A DNA stretch of 30,783 nt from an uncultured Holophagaceae bacterium. GTDB taxonomy: Bacteria > Acidobacteriota > Holophagae > Holophagales > Holophagaceae. The stretch's first letter is position 1, and the number at the start of each line of letters is the position of its first letter. The notes under the pieces were generated by a model, which ran no database searches, was not told the DNA's origin, and was given only the letters and a program-made list of their open reading frames with translations. The translations under genes were made by a program, and so were the position numbers. Below, piece by piece: positions 1 to 8,011 of the stretch. The stretch spans positions 1-30,783 of the forward strand of contig CAIYNT010000168.1 of assembly GCA_903927605.1 (NCBI GenBank), read 5' to 3'.

Positions 1-447
1 ATCCATTCGCCCTTGTCGACGAAAGCTGTCATGAAAGACTATAGGGACGTCAATTATAAAGACGACTTCAGAGTAAAAAACGAATTACCTTTCATTCGCA
101 TTTTCAACATATAGCATTATTATTCCTCGTTGTGCATTTGGTCACAATCGATGAAGAAGAGCGGGCGTTTTCTGTGGACGCACTGCTGACCCTCGGTTAG
201 CTTGAGGCTACATGTCAGCCATACAATGTTCACACCTTTTTTACAGCCTGTTTCGGCGGCCTGGTGGTAGCACCTCGCTTCTCCCCGGTGGTACTCGACC
301 CTGCTCCTTGAAGACCATTCGCATCGATGACTGGCCAGAAGGGGCTTCCCCGATCTGGCATGACCGAGTCACTTCCAGCACGACCCCCATCTCTTTCACC
401 CCCCCCAACACCACCCCGAAAGGGGTCACTCCTTCCGGAGCAGAAAC
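1..447. other. Non-coding leader region upstream of the porin gene
   Basis: No open frame here looks like a real protein. Roughly 35-125 is clearly AT-rich against the GC-rich surroundings and could hold promoter elements for the porin gene at 448, but I could not pick a convincing -35/-10 pair. Just before the porin start a small GAAA-tetraloop hairpin can form (ACCCC at 413-417, GGGGT at 422-426), about ten bases upstream of the CCGGAG ribosome-binding site at 435-440. A long untranslated leader is plausible for an abundant outer-membrane protein, but that is inference. Confidence 0.4.
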
Positions 448-1866
448 ATGAAAAAGACCTCCCTAGTCGCGCTGGCTCTTTGTGCTGGCGCCCCGCTGAT
501 GGCCGGTGATGGCCCCAGCATCACCTTCTATGGCGTCATCGACGCCGGTGTCGCGCACGTCCAGCACTCGCTGGATTTCAGTGACCAGTTCCCCACGGGT
601 TCCAACCCCTTCCCCCAGAAGTCGACCACCGGCGCCACGGGCATGTTCTCTGGTGGCCTCTCCCAGAACCGGGTGGGCTTCAAGGTCAGCACGGACCTGA
701 CGGATGGCTGGAAGGCCTTCCTGCAGTGCGAGACCGCCTTCAACCTGACCACGGGCGTCGTCGTCAATACCGCCCAGAATCTGGCCCAGAACAAGGCGTC
801 TGTCAACAGCACTGCCGCCAACACCAATGCTGGCGTGGAGGTCTCGGGTGCTTCCGCCCTCGGTGGACAGCTCTTCAACCGGGGCGCCTTCCTTGGCATC
901 TCCAATCCCACCTACGGCAGCCTGTCCATCGGCCGCCAGCAGACCCTGCTCTTCGATGTCATGCCCGGCTACGACGGCACCGGTCTGGCCCAGCTCTTCA
1001 CGCCCATCGGCTTCACCGGCGCCTACATCGGCGGCGGCGTGACCGATGATTCCCGCGTGGACAACTCGGTCAAGTACCGGGTCAAGACGGGCGATGTCAC
1101 CCTCGCTGCGATGTACAAGTTCGGTGGTGTTTCGGGCAACACCAGCGCCAAGACCACTGAGCAGGCCAGCATCGCCTGGGAGCCCGGTGCCTTCGGCATC
1201 GTTGCGGTCTACCAGGGCTACAAAGACGCCTTGGGAACGGCCAACGGCCCCCTCACCACTGCCATCAGCGCAACGGCGACTGCCGCTGTCCCCCTTGGCA
1301 TGATCAACCTCTCGGCCCAGGACACCGCAATGACCGCCGTATGCGCGCGCTACAAGGGTAAAGGCTGGATGGTCGCCGCTGGCTGGGAACACGTGAAGTT
1401 CTCCAATCCCAGCGATGAGTCCACTGTTGTCGGAATTACCACTTTCGATGGTACGCCGGTCTATTCCGTCAACGGCTCTACCACCGCCAATCCCCAAGGT
1501 ACCCTTCCCTACAACATTGCGGGAGTGGGTGAAGTGGACAAGACACAGAACCTCTACTACCTGAGCGCAAACTATGATTTCACGCCGCAGTTCACGATTG
1601 CTGGCGGCTACTACATCAACAAGGTCAGCGATTATTCTGGCGTGCCCCAGACGGCCGTGCTGAGCGCCAAGAATGCCGGCAACAATGAATACGTCTCTCT
1701 CGTGCTGCAGTACAAGTGGACCAAGGCCTTCGACTTCTATGGCGGCTACATGCACGCCATGAACACCGGTGGTCAGGCCGTCGGCTCTCTGGCCAATGCC
1801 GCAGGGACGACGTCCAACGAGAACGTGAACTCCGTCTATGGCGTGGGCATGCGCTACAAGTTCTAG
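448..1866 (+). CDS. Gram-negative outer-membrane porin
   Basis: This 472-residue protein begins with a clear signal peptide (MKK, hydrophobic stretch, cleavage near ALMA-GD at about residue 19-20). It continues with a porin-type first strand (ITFYGVIDAG) and ends in Phe (GMRYKF), the usual C-terminal signature for assembly of a beta-barrel into the outer membrane. Alternating short polar and aromatic strands, with glycine-rich loops such as YGSLSIGRQ, match the Gram-negative porin family that diffuses small solutes. The length is at the long side for that family. The start is supported by CCGGAG eight bases upstream. It stands alone, converging on the efflux operon across a shared stem-loop. 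The solute is not deducible. A second porin, broken by an insertion element, lies at the other end of the window and differs in sequence. Confidence 0.85.
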   Translation: MKKTSLVALALCAGAPLMAGDGPSITFYGVIDAGVAHVQHSLDFSDQFPTGSNPFPQKSTTGATGMFSGGLSQNRVGFKVSTDLTDGWKAFLQCETAFNLTTGVVVNTAQNLAQNKASVNSTAANTNAGVEVSGASALGGQLFNRGAFLGISNPTYGSLSIGRQQTLLFDVMPGYDGTGLAQLFTPIGFTGAYIGGGVTDDSRVDNSVKYRVKTGDVTLAAMYKFGGVSGNTSAKTTEQASIAWEPGAFGIVAVYQGYKDALGTANGPLTTAISATATAAVPLGMINLSAQDTAMTAVCARYKGKGWMVAAGWEHVKFSNPSDESTVVGITTFDGTPVYSVNGSTTANPQGTLPYNIAGVGEVDKTQNLYYLSANYDFTPQFTIAGGYYINKVSDYSGVPQTAVLSAKNAGNNEYVSLVLQYKWTKAFDFYGGYMHAMNTGGQAVGSLANAAGTTSNENVNSVYGVGMRYKF

Positions 1867-1896
1867 TCTCGACTGGAACCGTAACACAAAGCTGAG

Positions 1897-1934
1897 AAGT
1901 GAGAAGGCTCGCCAACCGGCGGGCCTTCTCACTT
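1897..1934. terminator. Bidirectional stem-loop between convergent porin and tolC-like genes
   Basis: Bases 1897-1913 pair with 1918-1934 in a 17-bp stem with a single G-T pair and an AACC loop. It begins 31 bases after the porin stop, and its right arm overlaps the stop codon (1933-1935) of the convergent tolC-like gene. There is no long T-run on either side, so it may work by stem strength or with Rho. Its position between two 3' ends makes a shared terminator the best reading. Confidence 0.75.
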
Positions 1935-3459
1935 AGGGTTTGATCAGATCCTCTCCCAGGCTGCCGATGGCCTTGTAGAAGGCGGTGTGGGCCTTCCGGA
2001 AGGCGATCTTGGCTTTGGCCAGGGCCGTCCGCGCCTGGTCCAGTTCGTCCTGGCGCTGGAGGACATAGAAGCTGGTGCTCAGGCCGTTTTCCAGCTTCGT
2101 GGATTCCGCATCCAGGCTCTTCTCGCGGAACTCGAGGGCCTTGGTCAGGGCCTCCACCCCCTTTGCCGATGAGCGGAGATCGTTGTGGGCCTGCTGGACC
2201 TCCAGCAGTACGTTCTGACGGAGGCCCTGGATGTCCAGTTCGGCTTCGAGACGCTGGGCTCGCCGCTGGGAACGCAAGGCTTTGGCCGCGTGGTTGCCCA
2301 GCGAAACTTTCAGCTGAAGACCCAGGACATATCCCGGGTAGCGCTGGGCGTTCAAGTCAGAAATGGCATCACCAATGCTGCCTCTGGAGGCCGCGCTCCC
2401 GTTGTAGGCTGCGAAGGCATCCAGCCGGGGCAGAATCCGGTTTGCACTCTCCTGCTCCAGCACCTGCCGGGCCTGAAGCACCGACGAGGCGGCCTTCAAC
2501 TCGGGCCGCTGGGCCAGAGCCGTCCGTCCGGCCTCCTCGAGACCCATCGGCACAGGCTCCACTTCGGGAGCATCCGTCAGGATGATGTCTGAGGGCATCG
2601 CCTGGTTGGGCAGGATTTCTGCTGCCAGACGGGCGCGGGCGCTTTCCATGTCGGCTTCAGCCGAAAGTACCTGCTGTTCCCTTTCCAGCGCTGCGGCCTC
2701 GACCTGCGGCAGTTCCAGGGTGGCCAGCATGCCCGAGGCCACCCGCTCCCGGTCCTCTTCCAACTGCTCGTGGGCCAATTTGAGGGCCTGGTGCTTGTTA
2801 TCGAGGTTCTGACGCGTGAAGGCATAATCCCAATAAAGATTGATGGTGTATGCGATCTCCTGGATGAGAGCCCGTTGATAGTCCTGGTCGCCAGCCTTGG
2901 CCAGGAGTTCCGCCGCATGCAACCTGGCTTCCGCGACCTGGGGCCCGAAGCCCTGCAAGAGTGGCTGGGTCAGGGACAAGGTGACCTGGCCCCCATAGGG
3001 GTTGAGCGTGTCGTACCCTACCGGATACACGGTGGGGTTGCCGAAATTCTGGTTGTTCTGGTTGATCTGCTGCAGGCCGTAGGTGGGTGTGACGGTCAGG
3101 TTCACCTTTCCGCCCGTGATCAAGGGCTTCTCGATGCCCAGCGAGTAACTCCGGTTGAACAGCGTGTAGCGGGTATCGGACAGGAAGAGATTGTTCAAGC
3201 CGCTGATGCGGGGGTTGATGTCTTCCCCTTCGAGTTTGCTGGCGCTCAAGGCGCTGAGCAGCGACCAGTCGAAAGTCCCCTGCTCGAACATGACGCCTGC
3301 CCGGATGCCCTCCCGGCGCTGGAGCGCGGTCTGGGCGAAGATGCCCTTGCTCAGGGCCAGGCCGATGGCTTCCTTCCGCGAAAGCAGCAGGGGTGGTTCC
3401 CCCGCCACCAGGGCTGAAGCGAGGAGGGACAGGGCGGTCAGGACGATGGACTTCCTCAT
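1933..3459 (-). CDS. TolC-family outer-membrane efflux channel
   Basis: This 508-residue protein has a signal peptide (cleavage near SALVAGE, about residue 20) followed by the two-fold repeated layout of TolC/OprM channels: beta-barrel segments (for example the region around LTQPLLQGFG) between long alpha-helical coiled-coil stretches rich in Glu, Arg, Ala and Leu (about residues 190-290 and 420-490). Such proteins form the outer-membrane exit duct of tripartite pumps. Its ATG overlaps the stop codon of the RND gene in an ATGA arrangement, so translation is probably coupled. It is the last gene of the efflux operon and ends in the shared stem-loop. Family assignment is firm; the exported compound is not known. 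Confidence 0.9.
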   Translation of the reverse strand: MRKSIVLTALSLLASALVAGEPPLLLSRKEAIGLALSKGIFAQTALQRREGIRAGVMFEQGTFDWSLLSALSASKLEGEDINPRISGLNNLFLSDTRYTLFNRSYSLGIEKPLITGGKVNLTVTPTYGLQQINQNNQNFGNPTVYPVGYDTLNPYGGQVTLSLTQPLLQGFGPQVAEARLHAAELLAKAGDQDYQRALIQEIAYTINLYWDYAFTRQNLDNKHQALKLAHEQLEEDRERVASGMLATLELPQVEAAALEREQQVLSAEADMESARARLAAEILPNQAMPSDIILTDAPEVEPVPMGLEEAGRTALAQRPELKAASSVLQARQVLEQESANRILPRLDAFAAYNGSAASRGSIGDAISDLNAQRYPGYVLGLQLKVSLGNHAAKALRSQRRAQRLEAELDIQGLRQNVLLEVQQAHNDLRSSAKGVEALTKALEFREKSLDAESTKLENGLSTSFYVLQRQDELDQARTALAKAKIAFRKAHTAFYKAIGSLGEDLIKP

Positions 3460-6400
3460 GGGTGGGCGACTCCTGATTCGGGCGACCCAGGCGAAGGTGA
3501 GGTCCCCGCATCCGTGGGAACAACCCCCAACCGCAGGTAGATCACTGGCACAAGGAATAGGGAGAGCAGCGTCGAGGAGGTGAGCCCACCCACCACGGCC
3601 AGGGCCAGGGGCTGGTTGGATTCAGTGCCCCGCTCCAGGCCCAGGGCCGTGGGGATGAGGCCGATGACGGTGGCCAGGCTGGTCATGACGATGGGCACGA
3701 ACCGCGAGCGGGCCGCCAGGAGGATGGCTTCCCTTAGCGGCACGCCCTCCATGGCCCGCCGGTGGGCATCGTCCACCAGCAGGATCCCGTTGGAGACCGC
3801 AATGCCGATGACCATGAGGACCCCCATCAGGGCGGTGATGGAGAAGCCTTGACCCGCCGCCATGAGGGCCAACACGATGCCGATGAGGGAAACCGGGATG
3901 GTGAAGAACATCACGAAGGGCAGGCGCAGGGACTGGAACTGTGAGGCCATGATCATGAAGATGGCCATGATGGCGAGTCCGATGGCCAACCCGAGGCCCG
4001 AGAAGGTCGTGCGCATGAGGTCCACCTGGCCCACGAAATGGAAAGTCATGTCCTTGGTCCGGGGGTCGCGCTTGAGCGCCTTCTCCAGATCGGAAGCTGC
4101 CGTGCCCATGTCCCGGCCTTCGACCTGCATCAGCAGATGCCCGGCCCGTTCCAGCTGATTGCGCTCCACCAGGATCGGGCCCGTGGAACGCCGCAGAGAA
4201 CTGTAGGCACCGATCGTCACCGCCGAGCCCTTCTCGTTCATCCGCAGGGGCAGCCGCATCATCGCGTTGGGATCTTTCACCGAATCCGGGTTGTAGGACG
4301 TCACGACGTAATAGGACTGACCGTTGTTCCCGTCGATCCAGACGCTTGGGGTATTGATATTACCCAGCGTGGCTTCCAGGGTCGCCTGGGCCGTCATCCG
4401 GGGGTTGATGTGCACGGCGCCCCCTTCCTGCCGATCCGTCTCCACCCGCACTTCGGGATATTCCATCTGGAGTGATGGATAGAGGTCCCGGATGCCGGGG
4501 ACCGTGCGGGCCACCTCGGCGGCCGCCTTCAACTGCTGGTCCAATTTGTCGAGGTCATCCCCCCGCACTTCGAGGACGATGGGGGCCAGGTAACCGTTGG
4601 AGAAGACGCTGGCCACCAGCCCACCGGGCCACTGGAGGAACTCCACGCCAGGGAACTCCCGGTTGAGGACCTGGCGGGCCCGGTCCGCGATCTGCCGCTG
4701 GCTTTCCTTCCTGTGTTCCGGGTCCGCGAGGGCCAGGCGGATGAATCCCATGTGGGGGCCGGCGTTGGGACTGGTCATGGCGCTGCGGGCCGAACCAGGC
4801 ATGCCCACGTTGGTGAGGACCAAGTCCACCTCCTCCCCGAATGTCTCCTTCAGCCTCCTGGCAATGCGATTCACCTTGGCGGCGGAATCCTTGAGCGAAG
4901 TCCCCGGCGCCACGCGCACGTAGATGCGCTCCATGCCCTCATCGATTTCCGGGAAGAAGGTGCTGGGCAGACGACTGGCTAACAGGAGGCTCAGTCCCAC
5001 CAGGACCGCGGCACCAACGAGGACGGCCTTTCCATGGGCGAGCACCTGGCCCAGGAGGCGGGTATAGCTGGCACCGATCCAGTCAATGGAACCCTCCACC
5101 CGCTTGGCCAAGGGGCCCGGCTCCACGTGCTGCAGGAGGTAGCGACAGGCCACCGGGGTGACCGCCATGCTCACGAAGTAGGACGCGATCATGGACACGG
5201 TCACGGTGAGCGCGAGGGGGGCGAAGAGCTTGCGGGCCAGGCCTTCCAGCAGCACCACGGGAAGCAGCACGGCGATGGTGGTGATGGTGGAGGCAAGCAC
5301 GGGCAGGGCCACCGCATTGGCCCCGGCCAAGGCCGCGTGATAGGGATCCATGCCACCCTTCTGGTGGCGATGGATGGACTCCAGCACCACGACGGCGTCG
5401 TCCACCAGGCGCCCCATGGCGAGCGTCAGACCTCCCAGGGTGAAGGCATTCAGCGTCTGCCCCGTGGCGTACATCACGATGAGCGTGATGGCGAAAGACA
5501 GCGGAATGGCGAAGGAGACGATGAGCGTTCCGCGGACGCTCTGCAGAAAGAGAAGGATGACCACGGAGATGAGGATGAGGGCCTGGATGATCTCCTTCTT
5601 GAGACCGTGGTAGGTGGAGCGCACAAACCCGGACTGATCGAAGATGGCCTTCACCTGCAGCCCGGGCGGCAGTCCGGGCAGGCCGGCAACCACCTTCTGG
5701 ACCGACTGCACGATATCGATGGTGTTGCCGCCCGGCGTCCGGAGTACATTGAGATAGACGCCATTCTCTCCGTTGATGGAAACGGCCTGGGTCTCCGGGG
5801 CGCCGCCATCCACCACCTCGGCGATGTCGCGCAGCAGCACGGGGCGGCCGCGGGACTGTTTCACCACGGCGTCTTCGATCAGGTTCACGCTCTTGGCCAC
5901 GGCGTTGGTATAGACGTTGGCGTCGAAGACCGGGGAGATGAACTCACCGGAAGGCAGCAGGGCATTGGTCTGGTGCACCGCCTCGGCCACTTCGGTGGTG
6001 GTGATGCCCCGGGCCTGGGCCCTCACCGGGTCCACCACGATGTTGATCTGCCGCTGACGGCCGCCATTGACCGAGGCGCTGGCGACGCCGTTGATGCCCT
6101 CGATGAGGGGTTCGATGTTGTTGAGGGCGAAGTCATAGAGCTGGGGGTCGGTGAGGCCACCGCCATAGACGGCGACCTGCACAACCGGGGCGTTGGAGGG
6201 GTCGTACTGGAGTACGAAGGGGGGCAAGACACCCAGGGATTTTGGAACGGCCGCCATGGCGAAGGCCACCTGCTGCTGCACCAGGGTCTGGGCGGCGTTG
6301 AGGTCCGTGCCCCACTTGAACCAGACATAGGCGACGCTGAGACCGCTGCGGGACTGGCTTTCGACATGGTCCACGCCGGGCGTGGCGCTGACGTACTTCT

Positions 6401-6596
6401 CGATGCGCCAGGTGATGGTCTTCTCGACATCCTTCGGGCCCAGCCCCGGCGCCTGCGTGCCCACCACCAGGACCGGTGGCGTGAGTTCGGGGAAGGTGTC
6501 CACACTCAGGCGTGGCATCACCACGAAGGCGAAGACGATAATCGCGATACTGAGCATCAGGATGGTGATGGGGTTCCGCAGGGAGAATCGGGTCAC
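3456..6596 (-). CDS. RND-superfamily inner-membrane efflux pump (HAE1-like)
   Basis: This is a full-length 1046-residue RND transporter with the usual plan: TM1 at the N terminus (after MTRFSLRNPI), a large periplasmic loop, TM2-6, a second loop and TM7-12. The TM4 proton-relay pair is present as GRLVDD (Asp399-Asp400), as in drug/hydrophobe exporters of the AcrB type and unlike the single Asp of CusA-type metal pumps. TM11 keeps the Arg and Thr of the relay (around RFVPIVMTS). The TM10 lysine of AcrB is replaced by Ser in GIAVSNGILLVDD. The start is GTG at 6596 with GGAG ten bases upstream. It sits between the membrane-fusion and TolC genes, which makes a complete tripartite pump. Substrate unknown. 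Confidence 0.9.
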   Translation of the reverse strand: MTRFSLRNPITILMLSIAIIVFAFVVMPRLSVDTFPELTPPVLVVGTQAPGLGPKDVEKTITWRIEKYVSATPGVDHVESQSRSGLSVAYVWFKWGTDLNAAQTLVQQQVAFAMAAVPKSLGVLPPFVLQYDPSNAPVVQVAVYGGGLTDPQLYDFALNNIEPLIEGINGVASASVNGGRQRQINIVVDPVRAQARGITTTEVAEAVHQTNALLPSGEFISPVFDANVYTNAVAKSVNLIEDAVVKQSRGRPVLLRDIAEVVDGGAPETQAVSINGENGVYLNVLRTPGGNTIDIVQSVQKVVAGLPGLPPGLQVKAIFDQSGFVRSTYHGLKKEIIQALILISVVILLFLQSVRGTLIVSFAIPLSFAITLIVMYATGQTLNAFTLGGLTLAMGRLVDDAVVVLESIHRHQKGGMDPYHAALAGANAVALPVLASTITTIAVLLPVVLLEGLARKLFAPLALTVTVSMIASYFVSMAVTPVACRYLLQHVEPGPLAKRVEGSIDWIGASYTRLLGQVLAHGKAVLVGAAVLVGLSLLLASRLPSTFFPEIDEGMERIYVRVAPGTSLKDSAAKVNRIARRLKETFGEEVDLVLTNVGMPGSARSAMTSPNAGPHMGFIRLALADPEHRKESQRQIADRARQVLNREFPGVEFLQWPGGLVASVFSNGYLAPIVLEVRGDDLDKLDQQLKAAAEVARTVPGIRDLYPSLQMEYPEVRVETDRQEGGAVHINPRMTAQATLEATLGNINTPSVWIDGNNGQSYYVVTSYNPDSVKDPNAMMRLPLRMNEKGSAVTIGAYSSLRRSTGPILVERNQLERAGHLLMQVEGRDMGTAASDLEKALKRDPRTKDMTFHFVGQVDLMRTTFSGLGLAIGLAIMAIFMIMASQFQSLRLPFVMFFTIPVSLIGIVLALMAAGQGFSITALMGVLMVIGIAVSNGILLVDDAHRRAMEGVPLREAILLAARSRFVPIVMTSLATVIGLIPTALGLERGTESNQPLALAVVGGLTSSTLLSLFLVPVIYLRLGVVPTDAGTSPSPGSPESGVAHP

Positions 6597-6616
6597 GGCT
6601 TGGATCTCCGGTTGAG

Positions 6617-7777
6617 CTAGAGGACGGGCTTCACGTCGACGGAGTCACCGTCCAGGAGCTGGCTCTGCCCTTCGAGGACGACTTCGGATCCGATCGGGAT
6701 GTCGGGCTTCACGAAGATCTGCCCTTCCCGTTCCCCCAACACCTCCAGGACGACCTTTTTGACCCGCCCGCCCTTCACCAGGAAAACGGTGGCCCTGGTG
6801 CCCTTGATGTTGGCCGCTGACACCGGCAGCACCAGCGCCGGCTGCTCCCGGGTCGACTGGATGAAGATCTCGGCCGTGGTGCCGGCAGGGATCCGATCCC
6901 CGGGGTTGGCAAGATCGATCTCGAAATGGATCGTGCGGGTGGCTCCGTCCGCCGAAGGAGACCGGCGCGAAATGGGCGCCTCGAAAGACTCTCCCGTGGC
7001 CAGGAGGTGGAGCCGCACCCGGGTTCCCGGTGCCAGCATGGCAAAGTCGCCTTCGGAGGCATCGGCGCTCACCCGAATCGTCCTGCGGTTGACGACGGTG
7101 ACGATGGGGGTGCCTGGATGGACGAAGGCTCCGGGATCCAGCTCCCGGTCCGCAATCTCTCCATCAAAGGGGGCGCGTAGGGTACTGTCCTCGACCTCCA
7201 GACTGCTGCTGCCCAATTCAGCCCTGGCCGCGCCGACTTTGGCCCGTTCGCTATCGGCTTCGGACAATTTCTTCTCCGCCTCATTGACGGAGACGATGCC
7301 CTTCTTGAGCAGTCCCCGGATGCGGTCCGATTCCTTCCGCAGGTATTCTTCCCGGGCTTCGAAGGCCTTCACCTGCATGGCGGATGCTTCGCTGCGGGTG
7401 CGGGCCTTTTCGGGTTCGAGCAGGGCCAGGACCTGACCTTTGTGCACGATATCGCCGGGACGGACGTTGATCTGTGTGATGTAGGCGGAAATGAACTGGG
7501 GCCCGATCTTGGCTTCGTCCCAAGGCAGCAATGAACCGATGTAGCGACTGGTGGCACGGTAACTCGCGGCTTGGGCTGTGATCGTGCCCACACCCTTCGA
7601 CTGCTGGGCCAGCGAAGGGCTCCGCTGATTGCGGATCTGACGCAGCAGGAGCAGACCGCCGACCAGCGCACATCCCACTACACCAAAGACGATGGCGCGG
7701 GCCACCCGAGGGGCCGGACGGGGAGAACCTTCCTCGGGCTCGATGTCGAGTGGATGTGTGGGTGTCGAATCAGTCAT
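6617..7777 (-). CDS. Periplasmic adaptor (HlyD/AcrA-type membrane-fusion protein)
   Basis: This 386-residue adaptor links the RND pump to the TolC channel. It has an N-terminal membrane anchor (about residues 27-46), a split lipoyl/biotinyl-like domain (INVRPGDIVHKGQVLALLEP, then the returning half near STLRAPFDGEIADRELDPG), a coiled-coil hairpin between them (about 125-190), and beta-barrel and membrane-proximal domains to the end. The reading frame is open further upstream, but I chose the ATG at 7777: AGGAT lies eight bases before it, and the sigma-54 promoter at 7821-7837 would start transcription near 7810, inside the longer frame. It is the first gene of the operon, with 20 bases to the RND gene. 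Confidence 0.9.
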   Translation of the reverse strand: MTDSTPTHPLDIEPEEGSPRPAPRVARAIVFGVVGCALVGGLLLLRQIRNQRSPSLAQQSKGVGTITAQAASYRATSRYIGSLLPWDEAKIGPQFISAYITQINVRPGDIVHKGQVLALLEPEKARTRSEASAMQVKAFEAREEYLRKESDRIRGLLKKGIVSVNEAEKKLSEADSERAKVGAARAELGSSSLEVEDSTLRAPFDGEIADRELDPGAFVHPGTPIVTVVNRRTIRVSADASEGDFAMLAPGTRVRLHLLATGESFEAPISRRSPSADGATRTIHFEIDLANPGDRIPAGTTAEIFIQSTREQPALVLPVSAANIKGTRATVFLVKGGRVKKVVLEVLGEREGQIFVKPDIPIGSEVVLEGQSQLLDGDSVDVKPVL

Positions 7778-7820
7778 GGGCAAGATCCTGGATTTTATGA
7801 GAAGGCGCCGTGGATGCCCG

Positions 7821-7837
7821 TGCAACCCTTGTGCCAA
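7821..7837 (-). promoter_or_regulatory. Sigma-54 (-24/-12) promoter of the efflux operon
   Basis: Read on the minus strand this is TTGGCACAAGGGTTGCA. It matches the sigma-54 consensus TGGCACG-N4-TTGCA at all but one fixed position, with the obligatory GG and GC separated by exactly ten bases. Transcription would start near 7810, giving a leader of about 33 bases to the adaptor ATG at 7777. The divergently encoded neighbour is an NtrC-family activator with an intact GAFTGA loop, the class of protein such promoters need. Confidence 0.8.
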
Positions 7838-7888
7838 GGCATTAACCCCCATGAGGATACGCGGCTGCTAATGGCCAGCGGGGTACAC

Positions 7889-7905
7889 CTGGGAATTTTT
7901 CCCAG
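7889..7905. promoter_or_regulatory. Palindromic upstream activator site for the NtrC-type regulator
   Basis: CTGGGAATTTTTCCCAG is a perfect inverted repeat (7-bp arms, TTT centre). Its centre lies about 87 bases upstream of the predicted sigma-54 start, in the usual -80 to -150 range for enhancer sites. A further half-site, CAGGGAA, begins at 7910, 21 bases from the first arm, so on the same face of the helix. Binding by the regulator encoded at 9398 is inferred from position and symmetry. Confidence 0.6.
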
Positions 7906-7978
7906 CCCCCAGGGAAATTCGGAGGGCATCGGTACCGGCTGGGAGTCGCGGAACCACCATTCCCTTGCTTCTCTAGGG

Positions 7979-7994
7979 TGGCGTAGATTCTGCA
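7979..7994 (+). promoter_or_regulatory. Weak sigma-54-like element before the sensor kinase gene
   Basis: TGGCGTAGATTCTGCA keeps the GG-N10-GC spacing and the TGGC and TGCA ends of a -24/-12 promoter. If used, transcription would start near 8005, inside the CTGGAG ribosome-binding site at 8001-8006, leaving almost no leader. It may be a chance match or an autoregulatory promoter giving a nearly leaderless message. Confidence 0.25.
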
Positions 7995-8011
7995 TAGAAA
8001 CTGGAGCCAAC

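Noticed and set aside
463..1932. 489-codon open frame antisense to the porin gene
   Set aside because: It is a long frame produced by GC-rich codon bias opposite a clear porin. Its translation has no recognisable domain and is rich in Gly, His and Arg, as antisense shadows are.
5034..6620. 528-codon open frame antisense to the RND pump gene
   Set aside because: The translation is a low-complexity His/Gly/Asp-rich sequence opposite conserved RND coding; it has no family features or convincing ribosome-binding site.
7778..7852. Longer N terminus of the membrane-fusion protein
   Set aside because: It includes the sigma-54 promoter itself, so the transcript would begin downstream of that start codon.
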